NCBI RefSeq assembly: GCF_900111795.1
Contig: NZ_FOJQ01000024.1
Span: 1 to 36,734 of the forward strand
Direction: 5' to 3'
Source: Anoxybacillus pushchinoensis
GTDB lineage: Bacteria > Bacillota > Bacilli > Bacillales > Anoxybacillaceae
Length of the DNA: 36,734 nt
Made by a program: the position numbers and the translations under genes. Of this stretch, positions 1 to 9,800 are shown piece by piece. Below the pieces are notes generated by a model. The model saw only the letters and a program-made list of their open reading frames with translations, was not told the DNA's origin and did no database searches. How positions within the stretch are numbered: position 1 is the stretch's first letter; each line of letters starts with the position of its first letter.

Positions 1-61
1 AAGCGGTAATGGATTTTTTATGCACGTCTACTCCACAACAACGTTCATATAATACCTTCAT
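1..61 (-). CDS. IS110-family transposase, N-terminal 20 residues (runs off left edge)
   Basis: Read on the minus strand, an ATG at 61-59 opens a frame that stays open to the window edge and contains CCGVDVHKKSITA. This is the typical N-terminus of IS110-family DEDD transposases, where the Asp after Gly-Val is the first catalytic acidic residue of the RuvC-like domain. A GGAGGG ribosome binding site (complement of 68-73) lies about 6 bases upstream. The family recombines DNA using an element-encoded bridge RNA. Only the first 20 codons are present, so completeness of the gene cannot be judged. The family call is fairly secure for so short a piece because of the motif and the structured leader. 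Confidence 0.8.
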   Translation of the reverse strand, partial: MKVLYERCCGVDVHKKSITA

Positions 62-74
62 CGCTTTCCCTCCC

Positions 75-301
75 TGCTTCATTTCATCTTCAGCTGGTGC
101 AGTAGCCTATGACGAAGCATTCTATCCTGCGTGCTTCCCAACTCGGGAGCGACATTCCGTGGTGCACCAGGCTACTGGGGTCCGTCTATCCTTCGGACTC
201 TTGCGTACCATAGATACATCGACCTCATGACCCCAGCTGCAAGGAGATATTTCGACAATATTCGTTTTCATCCTTCCGATGGTGCCGAATTTTTTTCGGC
301 A
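75..301 (-). ncRNA. Candidate IS110 bridge RNA (seekRNA) in the element's left end
   Basis: Complementary segments seen directly are: 283-289 with 295-301 (TGCCGAA/TTCGGCA hairpin, first in minus-strand order); 177-182 with 229-234 (GGGGTC/GACCCC); 180-184 with 194-198 (GTCCG/CGGAC); 100-107 with 170-177 (CAGTAGCC/GGCTACTG); and 95-101 with 163-169 (TGGTGCA/TGCACCA). Some are mutually exclusive. A 5' stem-loop followed by two larger structured domains is what is known for IS110 bridge RNAs, with target- and donor-binding loops. I cannot name the guide loops because the other element end lies outside the window. The RNA ends are approximate. Confidence 0.5.
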
Positions 302-416
302 TGGGGGTCTATTTCCTTTTATCTCTACAATAATGCCCTTGAGACAGTTTTTTATTTCAAAGGAGTGGGTAATATTGTAAAATAGAAAGAGATGAACAAG
401 AAAAGGAGGGAATACG

Positions 417-743
417 ATGCCTGTTTATAATAAATTGGTTCGGGATTTGATTCCAAAAATTATTGAGGAAGCAGGGAAGTCGTTTACAACGCGAACATTA
501 AGTGATGAGGAATATCGCCAAGAACTGCGAAAAAAAGCGTTTGAGGAACTAGAAGAATATATGAATGCCTCAGATGATGTTACAGCGGTGGAAGAGCTAG
601 CCGATTTATTGGAAATTATTCATGCGCTTGCTGAATGTCACGGGGCAACGATCGAACAAGTCGAAGCGGTTCGTGCATCGAAAGCGGAAAAGCGAGGAGG
701 TTTTAAAGAGAAAATTTTCTTAATTGAGGTACACGATGAGTAA
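417..743 (+). CDS. MazG-superfamily (COG4997-like) NTP pyrophosphatase
   Basis: This 108-residue all-alpha protein starts with NKLVRDLIPKII, the signature opening of the phosphoribosyl-ATP pyrophosphohydrolase-like COG4997 branch of the MazG superfamily. The metal-binding pattern is visible as EELEE at residues 43-47 followed by VEELADLL with E59, E60 and D63. The family hydrolyses nucleoside triphosphates to monophosphates plus pyrophosphate; the substrate here is unknown, with house-cleaning of non-canonical nucleotides the usual suggestion. The ATG at 417 has an AAAGGAGGG ribosome binding site close upstream. The stop overlaps the next start by 8 bases, so it is translationally coupled to the PLD-helicase gene, which hints at a joint role rather than generic housekeeping. 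Confidence 0.85.
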   Translation: MPVYNKLVRDLIPKIIEEAGKSFTTRTLSDEEYRQELRKKAFEELEEYMNASDDVTAVEELADLLEIIHALAECHGATIEQVEAVRASKAEKRGGFKEKIFLIEVHDE

Positions 744-3159
744 AATCGAGTTTGTCAAAAGTCATCTAATTGAAAAACTAAATAAACATATTGAGACAGC
801 CTCGACGATTTATATGTTGACGTCGTTTGTGATGAAGTCGGGCGTGGAGGTCATAAAAGAACCGCTCCAACGTGCAGCGGAGCGGGGAGCAGATATTAAA
901 ATTTGCGCTGGTGATTATTTATATGTCACACAACCAGAAGCTTTGTGTCAGCTCTCAACGATCCATCCGAACATTGAAGTTCGGTTATGGAAAAGTGACG
1001 GCGTTTCTTTCCATCCGAAAGCGTATTTATTTGAGAATGAAGATGATGGATATTTTATTATCGGTTCATCGAATTTATCCCGTTCAGCGTTAACGAGCGG
1101 TGTAGAATGGAATATTGGCGTGCCTAAATGCGTGGAAGAAAACGTCTTTGCCGAAGTAATGAATGAATTTTTAACGCTTTTTTACGCCGAACAAACGGTA
1201 CAAGTAAACGCCGAAACGTTAAAGCAATATGAACAACAATATGACGATTATCATCAACGTCATACAAATCTCGTACGACAATGGACGAAGCTAGAGGAAG
1301 TAGAGTTGATGCTTCCAACGACAAAGAAAGAAGAAACGGAAATGATTTATGATGAAAGGGCTTCATATGGGACCATTCAGCCACGTTTTGCGCAAGTAGA
1401 AGCGCTTGCTCAGCTAGAGGCTACATACGAAGAAGGTTATGATCGCGCGATGGTCGTTATGGCAACAGGGCTAGGTAAAACGTACTTGGCTGCTTTTTTT
1501 GCCCGAAAGTTTCAAAGAGTGCTATTTGTAGCGCACCGCGAAGAAATTTTACATCAAGCGAAGCGTTCGTTTGCGCAAGTGCTTTCGGATAAGACGTTCG
1601 GTATTTATGACGGCAAAGTGAAAGAAGGACAAGCCGACGTCGTGTTTGCGTCTATTTTTACGCTAAGCATGAAAAAACATTTAACTACGTTTGCAAAAGA
1701 CGCATTTGACCTTATTGTGATTGACGAATTTCACCATGCCGCCGCGAAGTCATACGAGCGTGTGCTTTCTTATTTCCAACCGAAATTTTTACTTGGCATT
1801 ACCGCGACGCCTGATCGCAACGACTATAAAGACGTATACGCGCTTTGCGACGGAAATGTGGCGTACCGCATTGATTTTATCGAAGCGGTACAGCGCGGGT
1901 GGCTTGCGCCATTTCACTATTATGGCGTATATGACGATACAGATTATACGAAAATCGCTTGGCGCGGCAACCGCTACGATGAAGAACAACTGTTACAGGC
2001 GCAGTTGCGCACAGAAATGACAGAAAATATTTTGCGAGCTTGGGAGAAATACAAGCAAACGAAAACGCTCGTGTTTTGTTCTTCCATTCGCCAAGCGGAT
2101 TTTTTGGCCAATTATTTTAACGAACACGGCTACCGCACGGTGAGTTTGCATTCGAAACAAGTACATATTACACGCACGGAAGCGATTGAATTACTTGAAA
2201 AAGGCGAATTAGACGCCATTTTCACCGTCGATTTATTTAACGAAGGCGTTGATATTCCCGCGGTTGATACGCTATTATTCGTCCGTCCGACAGAGTCATT
2301 AACGATTTTCACCCAACAAGTCGGGCGCGGCTTGCGTCTCCATCCAGAAAAACAATATTGCGTCATTATCGACTTAATCGGAAACTATCGCAACGCCGAT
2401 GTGAAGCTCGCCTTATTTGATACGCAAAAAGAAGAGAGAAAAAAACAAAAGTCTGTGATTCCTGTTACCCCTGACGGATGTGTTGTCGATTTTGATGTTC
2501 GCGTCGTTCATTTATTAGAAGAAATGCGCAGAAAACGCCAACCACGCAAAGAAAAGTTATTAGTAGACTACTACGACGTAAAACAACAGCTCGGCCGCCG
2601 TCCGACGTACTTGGAACTTCATTTGCATGGACGAAGTGAAGCAAAAGAATACAGGGACGAATTCAAATCGTACGTCGGCTTTCTTTACTGGGCGGACGAA
2701 TTGTCCGAGCGGGAAAAAGAAGTGTTTTTAAAGTACGAGTCATGGCTTATCGAAGTCGAGCGAACAGTGATGACAAAAAGCTACAAAATGGTCGTCTTGC
2801 AGGCGATGCTAAACCGCGGACCATCACGCTGGCATTCACCGATCACGCCAGCCGAAGCCGCACCGTTTTTCCATCAATACTTGACGGAAAAAGAATACCG
2901 AAAGCGCATCGATTTCTCTGACGGAGAAACAAAGCGCTTATGGCAATACGATGAGCAAAAAGTCGCCAAACTCATCGCCAAAATGCCGATGACGAAATGG
3001 AGCGGCAGTTCCAACGGACTTCTTTCGTTTGAAAATAACGTCTTCTCGCTCACCTTCTCCATCGCACCAGAAGACGAACATATGCTATACGAATGGACGC
3101 AACAGATTTGCGAATATCGGTTGCATGTGTATTTTGAGAGGAGGGGTGGGGGGAAGTAG
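736..3159 (+). CDS. PLD-nuclease/SF2 DEAD-like helicase fusion
   Basis: The first ~170 residues form a phospholipase-D-like nuclease domain with one HKD-type site (FHPKAYLFENEDDG followed by IIGSSNLS). An SF2 helicase follows: Walker A MATGLGKTYL near residue 240, DEFHH box (LIVIDEFHH) near 330, TATP motif III, and motifs V-VI (NEGVDIPAVDTLL, QQVGRGLRL). The last ~200 residues are an uncharacterised C-terminal region. PLD-helicase fusions are common in defence islands, where they are thought to translocate on and cut foreign DNA. I chose the ATG at 736, which has GAGG 7 bases upstream and overlaps the pyrophosphatase stop, over an in-frame TTG at 724. The second half uses visibly more GC-rich codons than the genes downstream, suggesting a separate origin. 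Confidence 0.85.
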   Translation: MSKIEFVKSHLIEKLNKHIETASTIYMLTSFVMKSGVEVIKEPLQRAAERGADIKICAGDYLYVTQPEALCQLSTIHPNIEVRLWKSDGVSFHPKAYLFENEDDGYFIIGSSNLSRSALTSGVEWNIGVPKCVEENVFAEVMNEFLTLFYAEQTVQVNAETLKQYEQQYDDYHQRHTNLVRQWTKLEEVELMLPTTKKEETEMIYDERASYGTIQPRFAQVEALAQLEATYEEGYDRAMVVMATGLGKTYLAAFFARKFQRVLFVAHREEILHQAKRSFAQVLSDKTFGIYDGKVKEGQADVVFASIFTLSMKKHLTTFAKDAFDLIVIDEFHHAAAKSYERVLSYFQPKFLLGITATPDRNDYKDVYALCDGNVAYRIDFIEAVQRGWLAPFHYYGVYDDTDYTKIAWRGNRYDEEQLLQAQLRTEMTENILRAWEKYKQTKTLVFCSSIRQADFLANYFNEHGYRTVSLHSKQVHITRTEAIELLEKGELDAIFTVDLFNEGVDIPAVDTLLFVRPTESLTIFTQQVGRGLRLHPEKQYCVIIDLIGNYRNADVKLALFDTQKEERKKQKSVIPVTPDGCVVDFDVRVVHLLEEMRRKRQPRKEKLLVDYYDVKQQLGRRPTYLELHLHGRSEAKEYRDEFKSYVGFLYWADELSEREKEVFLKYESWLIEVERTVMTKSYKMVVLQAMLNRGPSRWHSPITPAEAAPFFHQYLTEKEYRKRIDFSDGETKRLWQYDEQKVAKLIAKMPMTKWSGSSNGLLSFENNVFSLTFSIAPEDEHMLYEWTQQICEYRLHVYFERRGGGK

Positions 3160-3188
3160 GGGGACGGTGCTTTTGGCACTGTTCCTCC
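3158..3188. repeat. REP-like palindrome between the PLD-helicase and HelD-like genes
   Basis: GGGACGGTGC (3161-3170) can pair over all ten positions, three of them G-T, with GCACTGTTCC (3176-3185) around a 5-base loop. The stem can extend outward by about two pairs. There is no T-run, so it is a poor intrinsic terminator. GGGACGGT-type palindromes are a familiar dispersed repeat style in Firmicutes and are linked to REP-associated tyrosine transposases. Membership is inferred from resemblance only, since just one copy is in the window. Confidence 0.4.
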
Positions 3189-3245
3189 ATATCAAGGCGG
3201 TGTTCAAACTGTACTTCCATTAGATAAAAAAACGGTGGGATGCAT

Positions 3246-5705
3246 ATGCAGGATATAGTAAAAAAAGAACAAAAACGTCTAGATTGGACTATTTCGGTTA
3301 TTGAAGAGCTAATTGTGGATAAAAAACAGAAAGCTAAATCAATAGCTAATGATGTTGTTGAGGCGCAACTTATAGAGTATGCCAAAAAGGAAGTAAAAAA
3401 GCTTCAGGATATACAACAAAATCCTTATTTTGGTCGTTTAGATTTTGAGGACGAATTTGGTGCAGAGACGATTTATATTGGGAAAAAGGGAGTCGAAAGG
3501 GACGGGGAACTTGTTGTCGTGGACTGGCGTACCGATTTAGGAAGGCTTTACAACGCCTATCAAGGAGTTCAGAAGACATTTCGTATAGGTAAAGACAACC
3601 GCCCAGTTACTATCAACGGAAAACGAGGAATCATAATCGAAGATGGTAAAGTGATGAAAGTCACGGAAATTGGCCAAACAGTCATTGTTGAAAATGAACA
3701 GGGTGAAAAAGTAAAATACATGGATGATTATTTAAAAGAGATCCTAACAAATACTGAAGAAGCCCATAGATTGCGTGATATTATTGCTAGTATTCAAGCG
3801 GAACAGGACGAGATTATCCGTTTGCCGCTTAAGGATACGGTTATTGTTCAAGGATCGGCAGGAAGTGGAAAATCGACGATCGCTCTACACCGCATTTCAT
3901 ATTTGTTGTATCAATATCATGAGCAAGTAAAGCCAAGGGATATCTTGATTTTAGCACCGAACGAAATTTTCTTATCATATATCAAAGATATTGTTCCAGA
4001 AATTGAAATAGAAGGGATTGAGCAACGTACATTCTATGAATGGGCTTCTACTTATTTCACAGATGTCAACAGTATCCCTGACTTACATGAACAATATATA
4101 CAAGTGTATAGCTCAACTGAAAAAGATAACTTAATAAAAATTGCAAAATACAAAGGTTCTCTTCGATTTAAAAAATTGTTGGACGATTTTGTTGAATATA
4201 TTGGAAATACGATGATCCCACATGGAGATCTCACTATTGAAAGCGGGGTCATACTTGCGAAAGAAGAGATTCACCGGTTCTATAAATCAAAAGAGCATTT
4301 GCCTTTGAATGCTCGGATGAAAGAAGTAAAAGATTTTATTATGAGCTGGAGTAATGGGCAAATTAAGAAATGGAAGGCACAAATTGAGGAAGAGTTTGAA
4401 GAGGCGTACCGAAAATGGGTGGTTACTTTGCCTGAAGGTGAAGAGCGGAAAACCATATATAAAGCGTTAGAAAACGCTAAAGAATTAAGAATGAAAATAT
4501 TCATCGAAAAAATGCAGCATGAAATTTCTCTCGTTGTTAAAAAGATGGAGAATATTCCTGCCTTGTTAATGTATAAGTCTGTCTTTCAGAAAAAAGTGTT
4601 TGATAAGTTTCAACCGGATATTGATGAGGAGTTACTGAGTCTTTTATTGAAAAACGGCAGAGACATTAAGCAAGAAAAATTCATGTACGAAGACATTGCA
4701 CCGCTCATTTATTTAGATGCTAAAATTAACGGGAAAAAACTACAATATGAGCACATTTTTATTGACGAAGCACAAGATTATAGCCCGTTCCAGCTTGCAA
4801 TTATGAAAGATTATGCAAAATCGATGACGATTTTGGGGGATATCGGTCAAGGGATTTTCTCCTTTTACGGGATTGACCGTTGGGAAGAAATCGAATCCTA
4901 TGTGTTTAAGGAAAAGGAATATAAAAGGCTTCATTTGCAAACAAGCTATCGTTCAACAAAGCAAATTATGGATATGGCAAACAGAGTGTTGTTAAACAGC
5001 AATTATGATTTTCCACTTGTTATCCCAGTGAACCGACCTGGGGATATACCTTTTATAAAAAAGGTGGGAAGTATCGGTGAACTTTATGACGAGATAGTAA
5101 ACTCGATTCGACTATTTGAAGAAAAAGGATACAAAAAAATCGCCATTTTAACGATGACGAAACAAGGGACTGTCGATACGTTCGATCAGTTGAAACGTCG
5201 AAACGTTACACAAATAGAGGCGATTACAGAAGGTCATCAAGAGTTGAAAGAAAAAATTGTAATCATCCCTTTCTATTTAGTAAAGGGGCTTGAATTTGAT
5301 GCGGTTATCATTGAAGATGTTAGCGAAGAAACGTTCAAAGATGATACACAACACGCGAAAATTCTTTATATGTCTATTACGCGTGCCCACCACGATTTGC
5401 ATATGTTTTATCGTGGAGATCTGTCGCCATTGTTGGAGGATCGAGATCCAAATGAGCCACCGAAACCGCGAAAATCGTTCGCTGATTGGTTAATTACAGA
5501 TATTACCGATCCTTATACAGAGCCGAGAGTAGAAGCGATGAAAATGGTTAAAAATGAGGATACACTTCGCTTGTTTGATGATGAGGAAGAAGAATTTGTT
5601 AAGGAATCATTTGAAGATAATCGTGAACGGTATTATGATTTTCATGCGTGGTTGAAAGTATGGCGCCGGTGGGCAGAACTGAGAAAACAATTAGAACATA
5701 AATAA
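3246..5705 (+). CDS. HelD-like SF1 (UvrD-type) ATPase/helicase
   Basis: The protein of about 819 residues has an N-terminal helical region, the HelD-type segment NPYFGRLDF...YIGKKGV...VVDWRTDLGRLY (residues ~60-100), Walker A QGSAGSGKST near residue 205, a long helical insertion, Walker B FIDEAQDYSPFQ near 505, and C-terminal motifs KGLEFDAVI and YMSITRAHHDL. Housekeeping HelD recycles stalled RNA polymerase. A paralogue inside a defence operon may act on transcription or on DNA; that is inference. I prefer ATG 3246 to ATG 3240 because GGTGGG directly abuts 3240 but is correctly spaced from 3246. The stop is 14 bases before brxA with no terminator, so it is almost certainly transcribed with BREX. 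HelD is not one of the canonical BREX-1 genes. Confidence 0.85.
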   Translation: MQDIVKKEQKRLDWTISVIEELIVDKKQKAKSIANDVVEAQLIEYAKKEVKKLQDIQQNPYFGRLDFEDEFGAETIYIGKKGVERDGELVVVDWRTDLGRLYNAYQGVQKTFRIGKDNRPVTINGKRGIIIEDGKVMKVTEIGQTVIVENEQGEKVKYMDDYLKEILTNTEEAHRLRDIIASIQAEQDEIIRLPLKDTVIVQGSAGSGKSTIALHRISYLLYQYHEQVKPRDILILAPNEIFLSYIKDIVPEIEIEGIEQRTFYEWASTYFTDVNSIPDLHEQYIQVYSSTEKDNLIKIAKYKGSLRFKKLLDDFVEYIGNTMIPHGDLTIESGVILAKEEIHRFYKSKEHLPLNARMKEVKDFIMSWSNGQIKKWKAQIEEEFEEAYRKWVVTLPEGEERKTIYKALENAKELRMKIFIEKMQHEISLVVKKMENIPALLMYKSVFQKKVFDKFQPDIDEELLSLLLKNGRDIKQEKFMYEDIAPLIYLDAKINGKKLQYEHIFIDEAQDYSPFQLAIMKDYAKSMTILGDIGQGIFSFYGIDRWEEIESYVFKEKEYKRLHLQTSYRSTKQIMDMANRVLLNSNYDFPLVIPVNRPGDIPFIKKVGSIGELYDEIVNSIRLFEEKGYKKIAILTMTKQGTVDTFDQLKRRNVTQIEAITEGHQELKEKIVIIPFYLVKGLEFDAVIIEDVSEETFKDDTQHAKILYMSITRAHHDLHMFYRGDLSPLLEDRDPNEPPKPRKSFADWLITDITDPYTEPRVEAMKMVKNEDTLRLFDDEEEEFVKESFEDNRERYYDFHAWLKVWRRWAELRKQLEHK

Positions 5706-5719
5706 AAGGCTGGGATAGA

Positions 5720-6319
5720 ATGTTAAAAATATATTCTGGAGGTTTTACAGCAGAACACTTATATCGTAATGAAATGAAAATCGTGGTGGACTTGCAATTG
5801 CAAGGTCTGTCTCGCGAAGAAATTAAAGCAAAAATTTTTGAGGAAAACTTATTTCATTGCCGCAGTGAAGCTGCAATGAAAGACCTTTTTCCTCGTGTAT
5901 ACCGAAGGACGGAATTCCTTGATCGGCAGTTAAAATTTTTTTTGCTGAACGGCTCGCGTTCAGATCAAAATGCTCTTTTATTGTACGGATTTTTAAAGTA
6001 TTTTAAGTTCCCGCGCGATTTTGTTCTTGAAGTAGTTCATTATAATATGAAAAAATTTAAAACGACGGTGACAGAAGGAAATATTCGTACATTTTTTGAA
6101 GAAAAAGAACAGCAATACGAACAAGTTCGAAATTGGACGGATAAAACAAAATATAAACTTAAGCAAGTAATGTTAAAAATACTTGTCGATGCTGAGCTTT
6201 TAGCTAAAAACGGGGACGAATATGAAATCAAACCTATTCCTTTGAGTAAAGAATTACGCGAGTATGTGGAACGAAACGAAACATATCGAGATTTATTGCT
6301 GCTGACATTAAATGAGTAA
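5720..6319 (+). CDS. brxA: BREX protein BrxA (DUF1819)
   Basis: This 199-residue helical protein begins YSGGFTAEHLYRNEMK. The fold pattern and its position as first gene of the brxA-brxB-brxC-pglX-pglZ series match BrxA, a DUF1819 winged-helix-like DNA-binding protein known from BREX type 1 systems, which block phage replication and methylate host DNA. Length agrees with the family (about 200). The ATG at 5720 follows AAAGGCTGGG. It begins 14 bases after the HelD-like gene and ends 12 bases before brxB, so it sits inside one operon. I see no damage to the frame. Confidence 0.9.
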   Translation: MLKIYSGGFTAEHLYRNEMKIVVDLQLQGLSREEIKAKIFEENLFHCRSEAAMKDLFPRVYRRTEFLDRQLKFFLLNGSRSDQNALLLYGFLKYFKFPRDFVLEVVHYNMKKFKTTVTEGNIRTFFEEKEQQYEQVRNWTDKTKYKLKQVMLKILVDAELLAKNGDEYEIKPIPLSKELREYVERNETYRDLLLLTLNE

Positions 6320-6331
6320 CGGAGGTTTGAA

Positions 6332-6871
6332 GTGGAAATTCAAAAAAAGTTAGATCGGTTTTTTGAGGAAATTCAAAAGGAAGATTTCTTGCAAATGCGA
6401 GGACTTGGAAATGAAGTACCTTACTTCATTTTTGATTACGAACCTGAACATGAGTTAATCGTTCGTAAATCGGTTCGTTACTTTGCGGAGCGGATTCATT
6501 TGAATATCAAGGTATTGAACTTGTTTGAAATGGTGATTGGTTTATTTGAAGACATCGGTTTAGATGGGTTGAAACAGTTTGAGGAAGAGCAAGGCACAGA
6601 AGAGCTGTTCGATGCTTTACGTCCGACTTTAGAAGAAGAACAGTTAGTTGATAAAATTGCCGAAGAAGCAGAAGACGCACAAATTATCTTCATTACAGGA
6701 ATCGGCAGTGTGTTTAAGTTGATACGCGCTCATGAGCTATTAAATCAATTACATGCAAAAGTGACAAACATACCTATTGTCATCTTTTATCCAGGGAAGT
6801 ATACAGGGCAAGGACTAAGCCTATTTAACCGATTTGAGTCAAATGGATATTATCGAGCATTTTCAATCTAA
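6332..6871 (+). CDS. brxB: BREX protein BrxB (DUF1788)
   Basis: This 179-residue protein is of the DUF1788 type, with ITGIGSVFKLIRAHELLNQL and VIFYPGKYTGQGLSLFNRF near the C-terminus, typical of BrxB. It is required in BREX type 1, but its biochemical role is not settled. The start is a GTG at 6332 with GGAGG at 6321-6325, a strong spacing that decides the start. The C-terminal end is followed closely by the brxC ribosome binding site. Length is near the family's usual 190-200. Frame intact. Confidence 0.9.
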   Translation: MEIQKKLDRFFEEIQKEDFLQMRGLGNEVPYFIFDYEPEHELIVRKSVRYFAERIHLNIKVLNLFEMVIGLFEDIGLDGLKQFEEEQGTEELFDALRPTLEEEQLVDKIAEEAEDAQIIFITGIGSVFKLIRAHELLNQLHAKVTNIPIVIFYPGKYTGQGLSLFNRFESNGYYRAFSI

Positions 6872-6893
6872 AGGAAGAAGGAGAGGCTCAACT

Positions 6894-9800
6894 GTGTTAC
6901 AAGACACATATACGATTCAAGAACTTTTTAAAAAGCCAATTGATCGTGAAATCAATGGTGTTGTTCAAGCTGGACAATACGATGAAAAAATTGTTCATGA
7001 CGAGCTTGAAGAGTACGTTATGACAAAAGAAATAAGTGAAAATATGAAGTATTTCTTCAAAAACTACTCATACAGTTTTGATCACCCTACCACGAAAATG
7101 GGTGTATGGATTTCTGGTTTCTTTGGCTCTGGTAAATCACACTTTCTAAAAATCTTATCCTATTTACTAAACAATGAAACAGTATATGGAAAAAGAGCAG
7201 TAGACTTCTTTAAAGATAAGACAGATGACCAGGAACTATTGGAAATGATGCAGCGTTCCGCTACTTTTGATAGCCATGCGATTTTATTTAATGTGGATTC
7301 AAAATCTGCAGGCGGTAAAAAAGAAAAAGCAACGATTGTGGAAGTATTTTTAAAAGTATTTAATCAATACCTTGGTTATTCACCCACTCTTTGGATCGCG
7401 AATATAGAGCGTCAGTTAGCGGATGAAGGAATTTATGATGAATTTGTGAAACACTTTGAAGAAATTGAAGGAAAACCTTGGGCGGAAGAACGTGCTAGAA
7501 TTCTACTTAAACGTAAGTCTTTTATTGAAGCATTAGCAAGATTAGGGTATGACGAAGAAACATCAGCTGGATTTTTAGCGGCAGCTAATAAAAATTTCGA
7601 AATCAGCTCAGAAGAATTTGCAAAAATCGTTGCAAAGCATGTCAAAGATAAAGGGGACAATTACCGCCTCACTTTCCTTGTCGATGAAATTGGACAGTAC
7701 ATCGGAGACGATATTAATCTCATGTTGAATTTGCAAACGGTTGTCGAAGACTTAGGAAACTATTGCCAGGGGAAAGTATGGGTGATTGTCACTTCACAAG
7801 AGCAAATCGATGCGGTTACAAAAGTAAAAGGCTCTGACAACTTTTCAAAAATTCAAGGACGCTTTGCGACGAGAATTCATTTAACAAGTTCCAATACAGA
7901 TGAAGTTATTAAGCGTCGTCTTCTCGAAAAAAGACCAGCAGCAGCTGACCATTTGAAAAGTGAATTCGAACAAATCGGACAAAGTTTAAATAATACGTTA
8001 ACATTTGAAAAAGATAAATGTGTGTTTCAAAGCGGTTTCAAAAACGAAGATGAATATGCAGCGATTTATCCGTTCGTTCCATATCAAGTAGAACTCTTGC
8101 AACGCGTCTTTAACAAAGTGCGCCGTCAAGGGGAAGCAGGAGCTCATTTAGCACATGGGGAACGCTCTTTATTAAATGCTTTCCAAGAAGTCGCCTTGCA
8201 ATTAAAAGATGAAGATACGAACCAATTAGCTCGTTTTTCACAATTCTACGAAACGGTAAAACGATTTTTAAGTACGTCTGTTTCAGCAACCATTACAGCA
8301 GCGGCGAAACGTGAAGGCATTACAGAGTTTGACGTCGAAGTGTTAAAAGTCTTGTTTATGATCAAAGGAATTGATGAAATCAAGGCTACTGTTGAGAATA
8401 TTACAACCCTTCTTGTAGACAGTGTAGATTGTATTAAAAACCAACTAGAAAAAGAGGTTCGTCATTCGTTAAATCGTCTTCGCCAAAATATGTTAATTGC
8501 CGAAAATGCCGATAAAACGTTCGTTTTCTTAAGCGATGATGAGCAGGAGATGAACCGCGAAATTCAAAATGAATATGTCAACGAAGCGAACGTAATCGAT
8601 GCGTTAGGAAAAATGTTTTTTGAAGATATTGTTCAAATGAAATCATATCGTTATCAAAAAACACATGATTTTGAATTTAATAAAATCTTCGATACGTATA
8701 CTCGCGGTGGGCGGACAAACGAGTTAACACTTCAAGTGTATACGGGTGATATTACTGAAGAACAAGCACGGGCAGAGGCTAACTCTGGAACGCTGGTCAT
8801 GTATATTCCACAAGAATATGCAGAAAAGTTTTTTGAACCGATGGAATATGCCCAAAAAATTCAATCTTATGCAAACAAAAAAATTTCAACAAGTTTGACA
8901 GAACAACAACGAAAAATATTGGACGAAAAACGGCAACAAATTAGTGAGTTTGAAAAAAAAGCGCAAGAGGCATTGGCGGAAGCGGCTTTACATGCGACTT
9001 ACTTTGTACAAGGACAAGAATATCGATTTAACGGTAGCTTAGAAAATCAACTTCAAAGTGCTTTTGAAATTCTTGTTCGTAATACGTACAGCTACCTTAG
9101 TTACATCGAAGAACCGGTGCCTGTGAAAAACGCTAATGATACTATTTATAAATGGGCAACAGAAGGTCTCCCAGCAACAATAGAAGGAACTTTTGTAAAC
9201 CATCTCGCTTATGATGCTGTTTTCCGTTATCTTGAAGAAAGTCGTAATCGTCAAATGGTGACGATGAAAGTGCTTGTTGATAAGTTTAAAAGCGCTCCAT
9301 ATGGTTGGAGTGAAAACGATATTGCTGGATTGGTAGCTGCTTTAGTTCATGATGGAAAAATTAAGCTCTCTTATTTGAATGAAACTTTCGATGCCACTCA
9401 TTCACAATTTATTGCTCGCATCACAAAAGCGTCTGAGCGAGAAAAAGTAATTGTGGAAGCTCAACTGGCTATTCCAAGCCATAAGCGCAAAATAGTAGTG
9501 GAAATCATGCGCGAGTTGTTTAACTTCTATGATGTGGGTGAAACGTATGATGATATTGCGAAAAACATACGCACACAGCTTCATAAACATTTCATTGAAC
9601 CAATTACGGAAATGTTAAAGACAAAAGAATATGAAGATAAACAATATCCATATCCAGGTGGTATTCAACTTGCGAAATTAAAAAATAGTATTGAAGAATT
9701 ATTGTCCCATTCAAAGAGCGAGAATTTTGTTGATGAGTTTATTGAGTTAGATGAAGACTTAGAGGAATGGCTTGAGGACGTTCAAACTTTATCTTCTTTT

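Larger units (their letters stand above)
1..310 (-). mobile_element. 5' (left-end) part of an IS110-family element
   Basis: The partial transposase at 1-61 is preceded on the minus strand by roughly 240 bases with no convincing coding sequence but several complementary segments. A long non-coding end upstream of the recombinase is the arrangement of the IS110 group; in the IS1111 group the RNA lies on the other side. The outer boundary is not visible because IS110 elements lack conspicuous terminal repeats. I place it loosely between the hairpin ending at 301 and the start of the leader of the next gene, about 340. Confidence 0.6.

Noticed and set aside
9-385. Plus-strand ORFs at 9-230 and 131-385
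   Set aside because: They lie opposite the IS110 transposase start and its structured leader, have no ribosome binding sites and show no protein-like composition.
3246-5705. BrxHI/BrxHII helicase of other BREX types
   Set aside because: The protein is an SF1 UvrD/HelD-type ATPase, whereas BrxH proteins are SF2 helicases; the rest of the operon is type 1.
6834-6893. TTG 6834 as brxC start, overlapping brxB
   Set aside because: The residues before GTG 6894 do not look like BrxC, and AAGGAGAGG is positioned for 6894.
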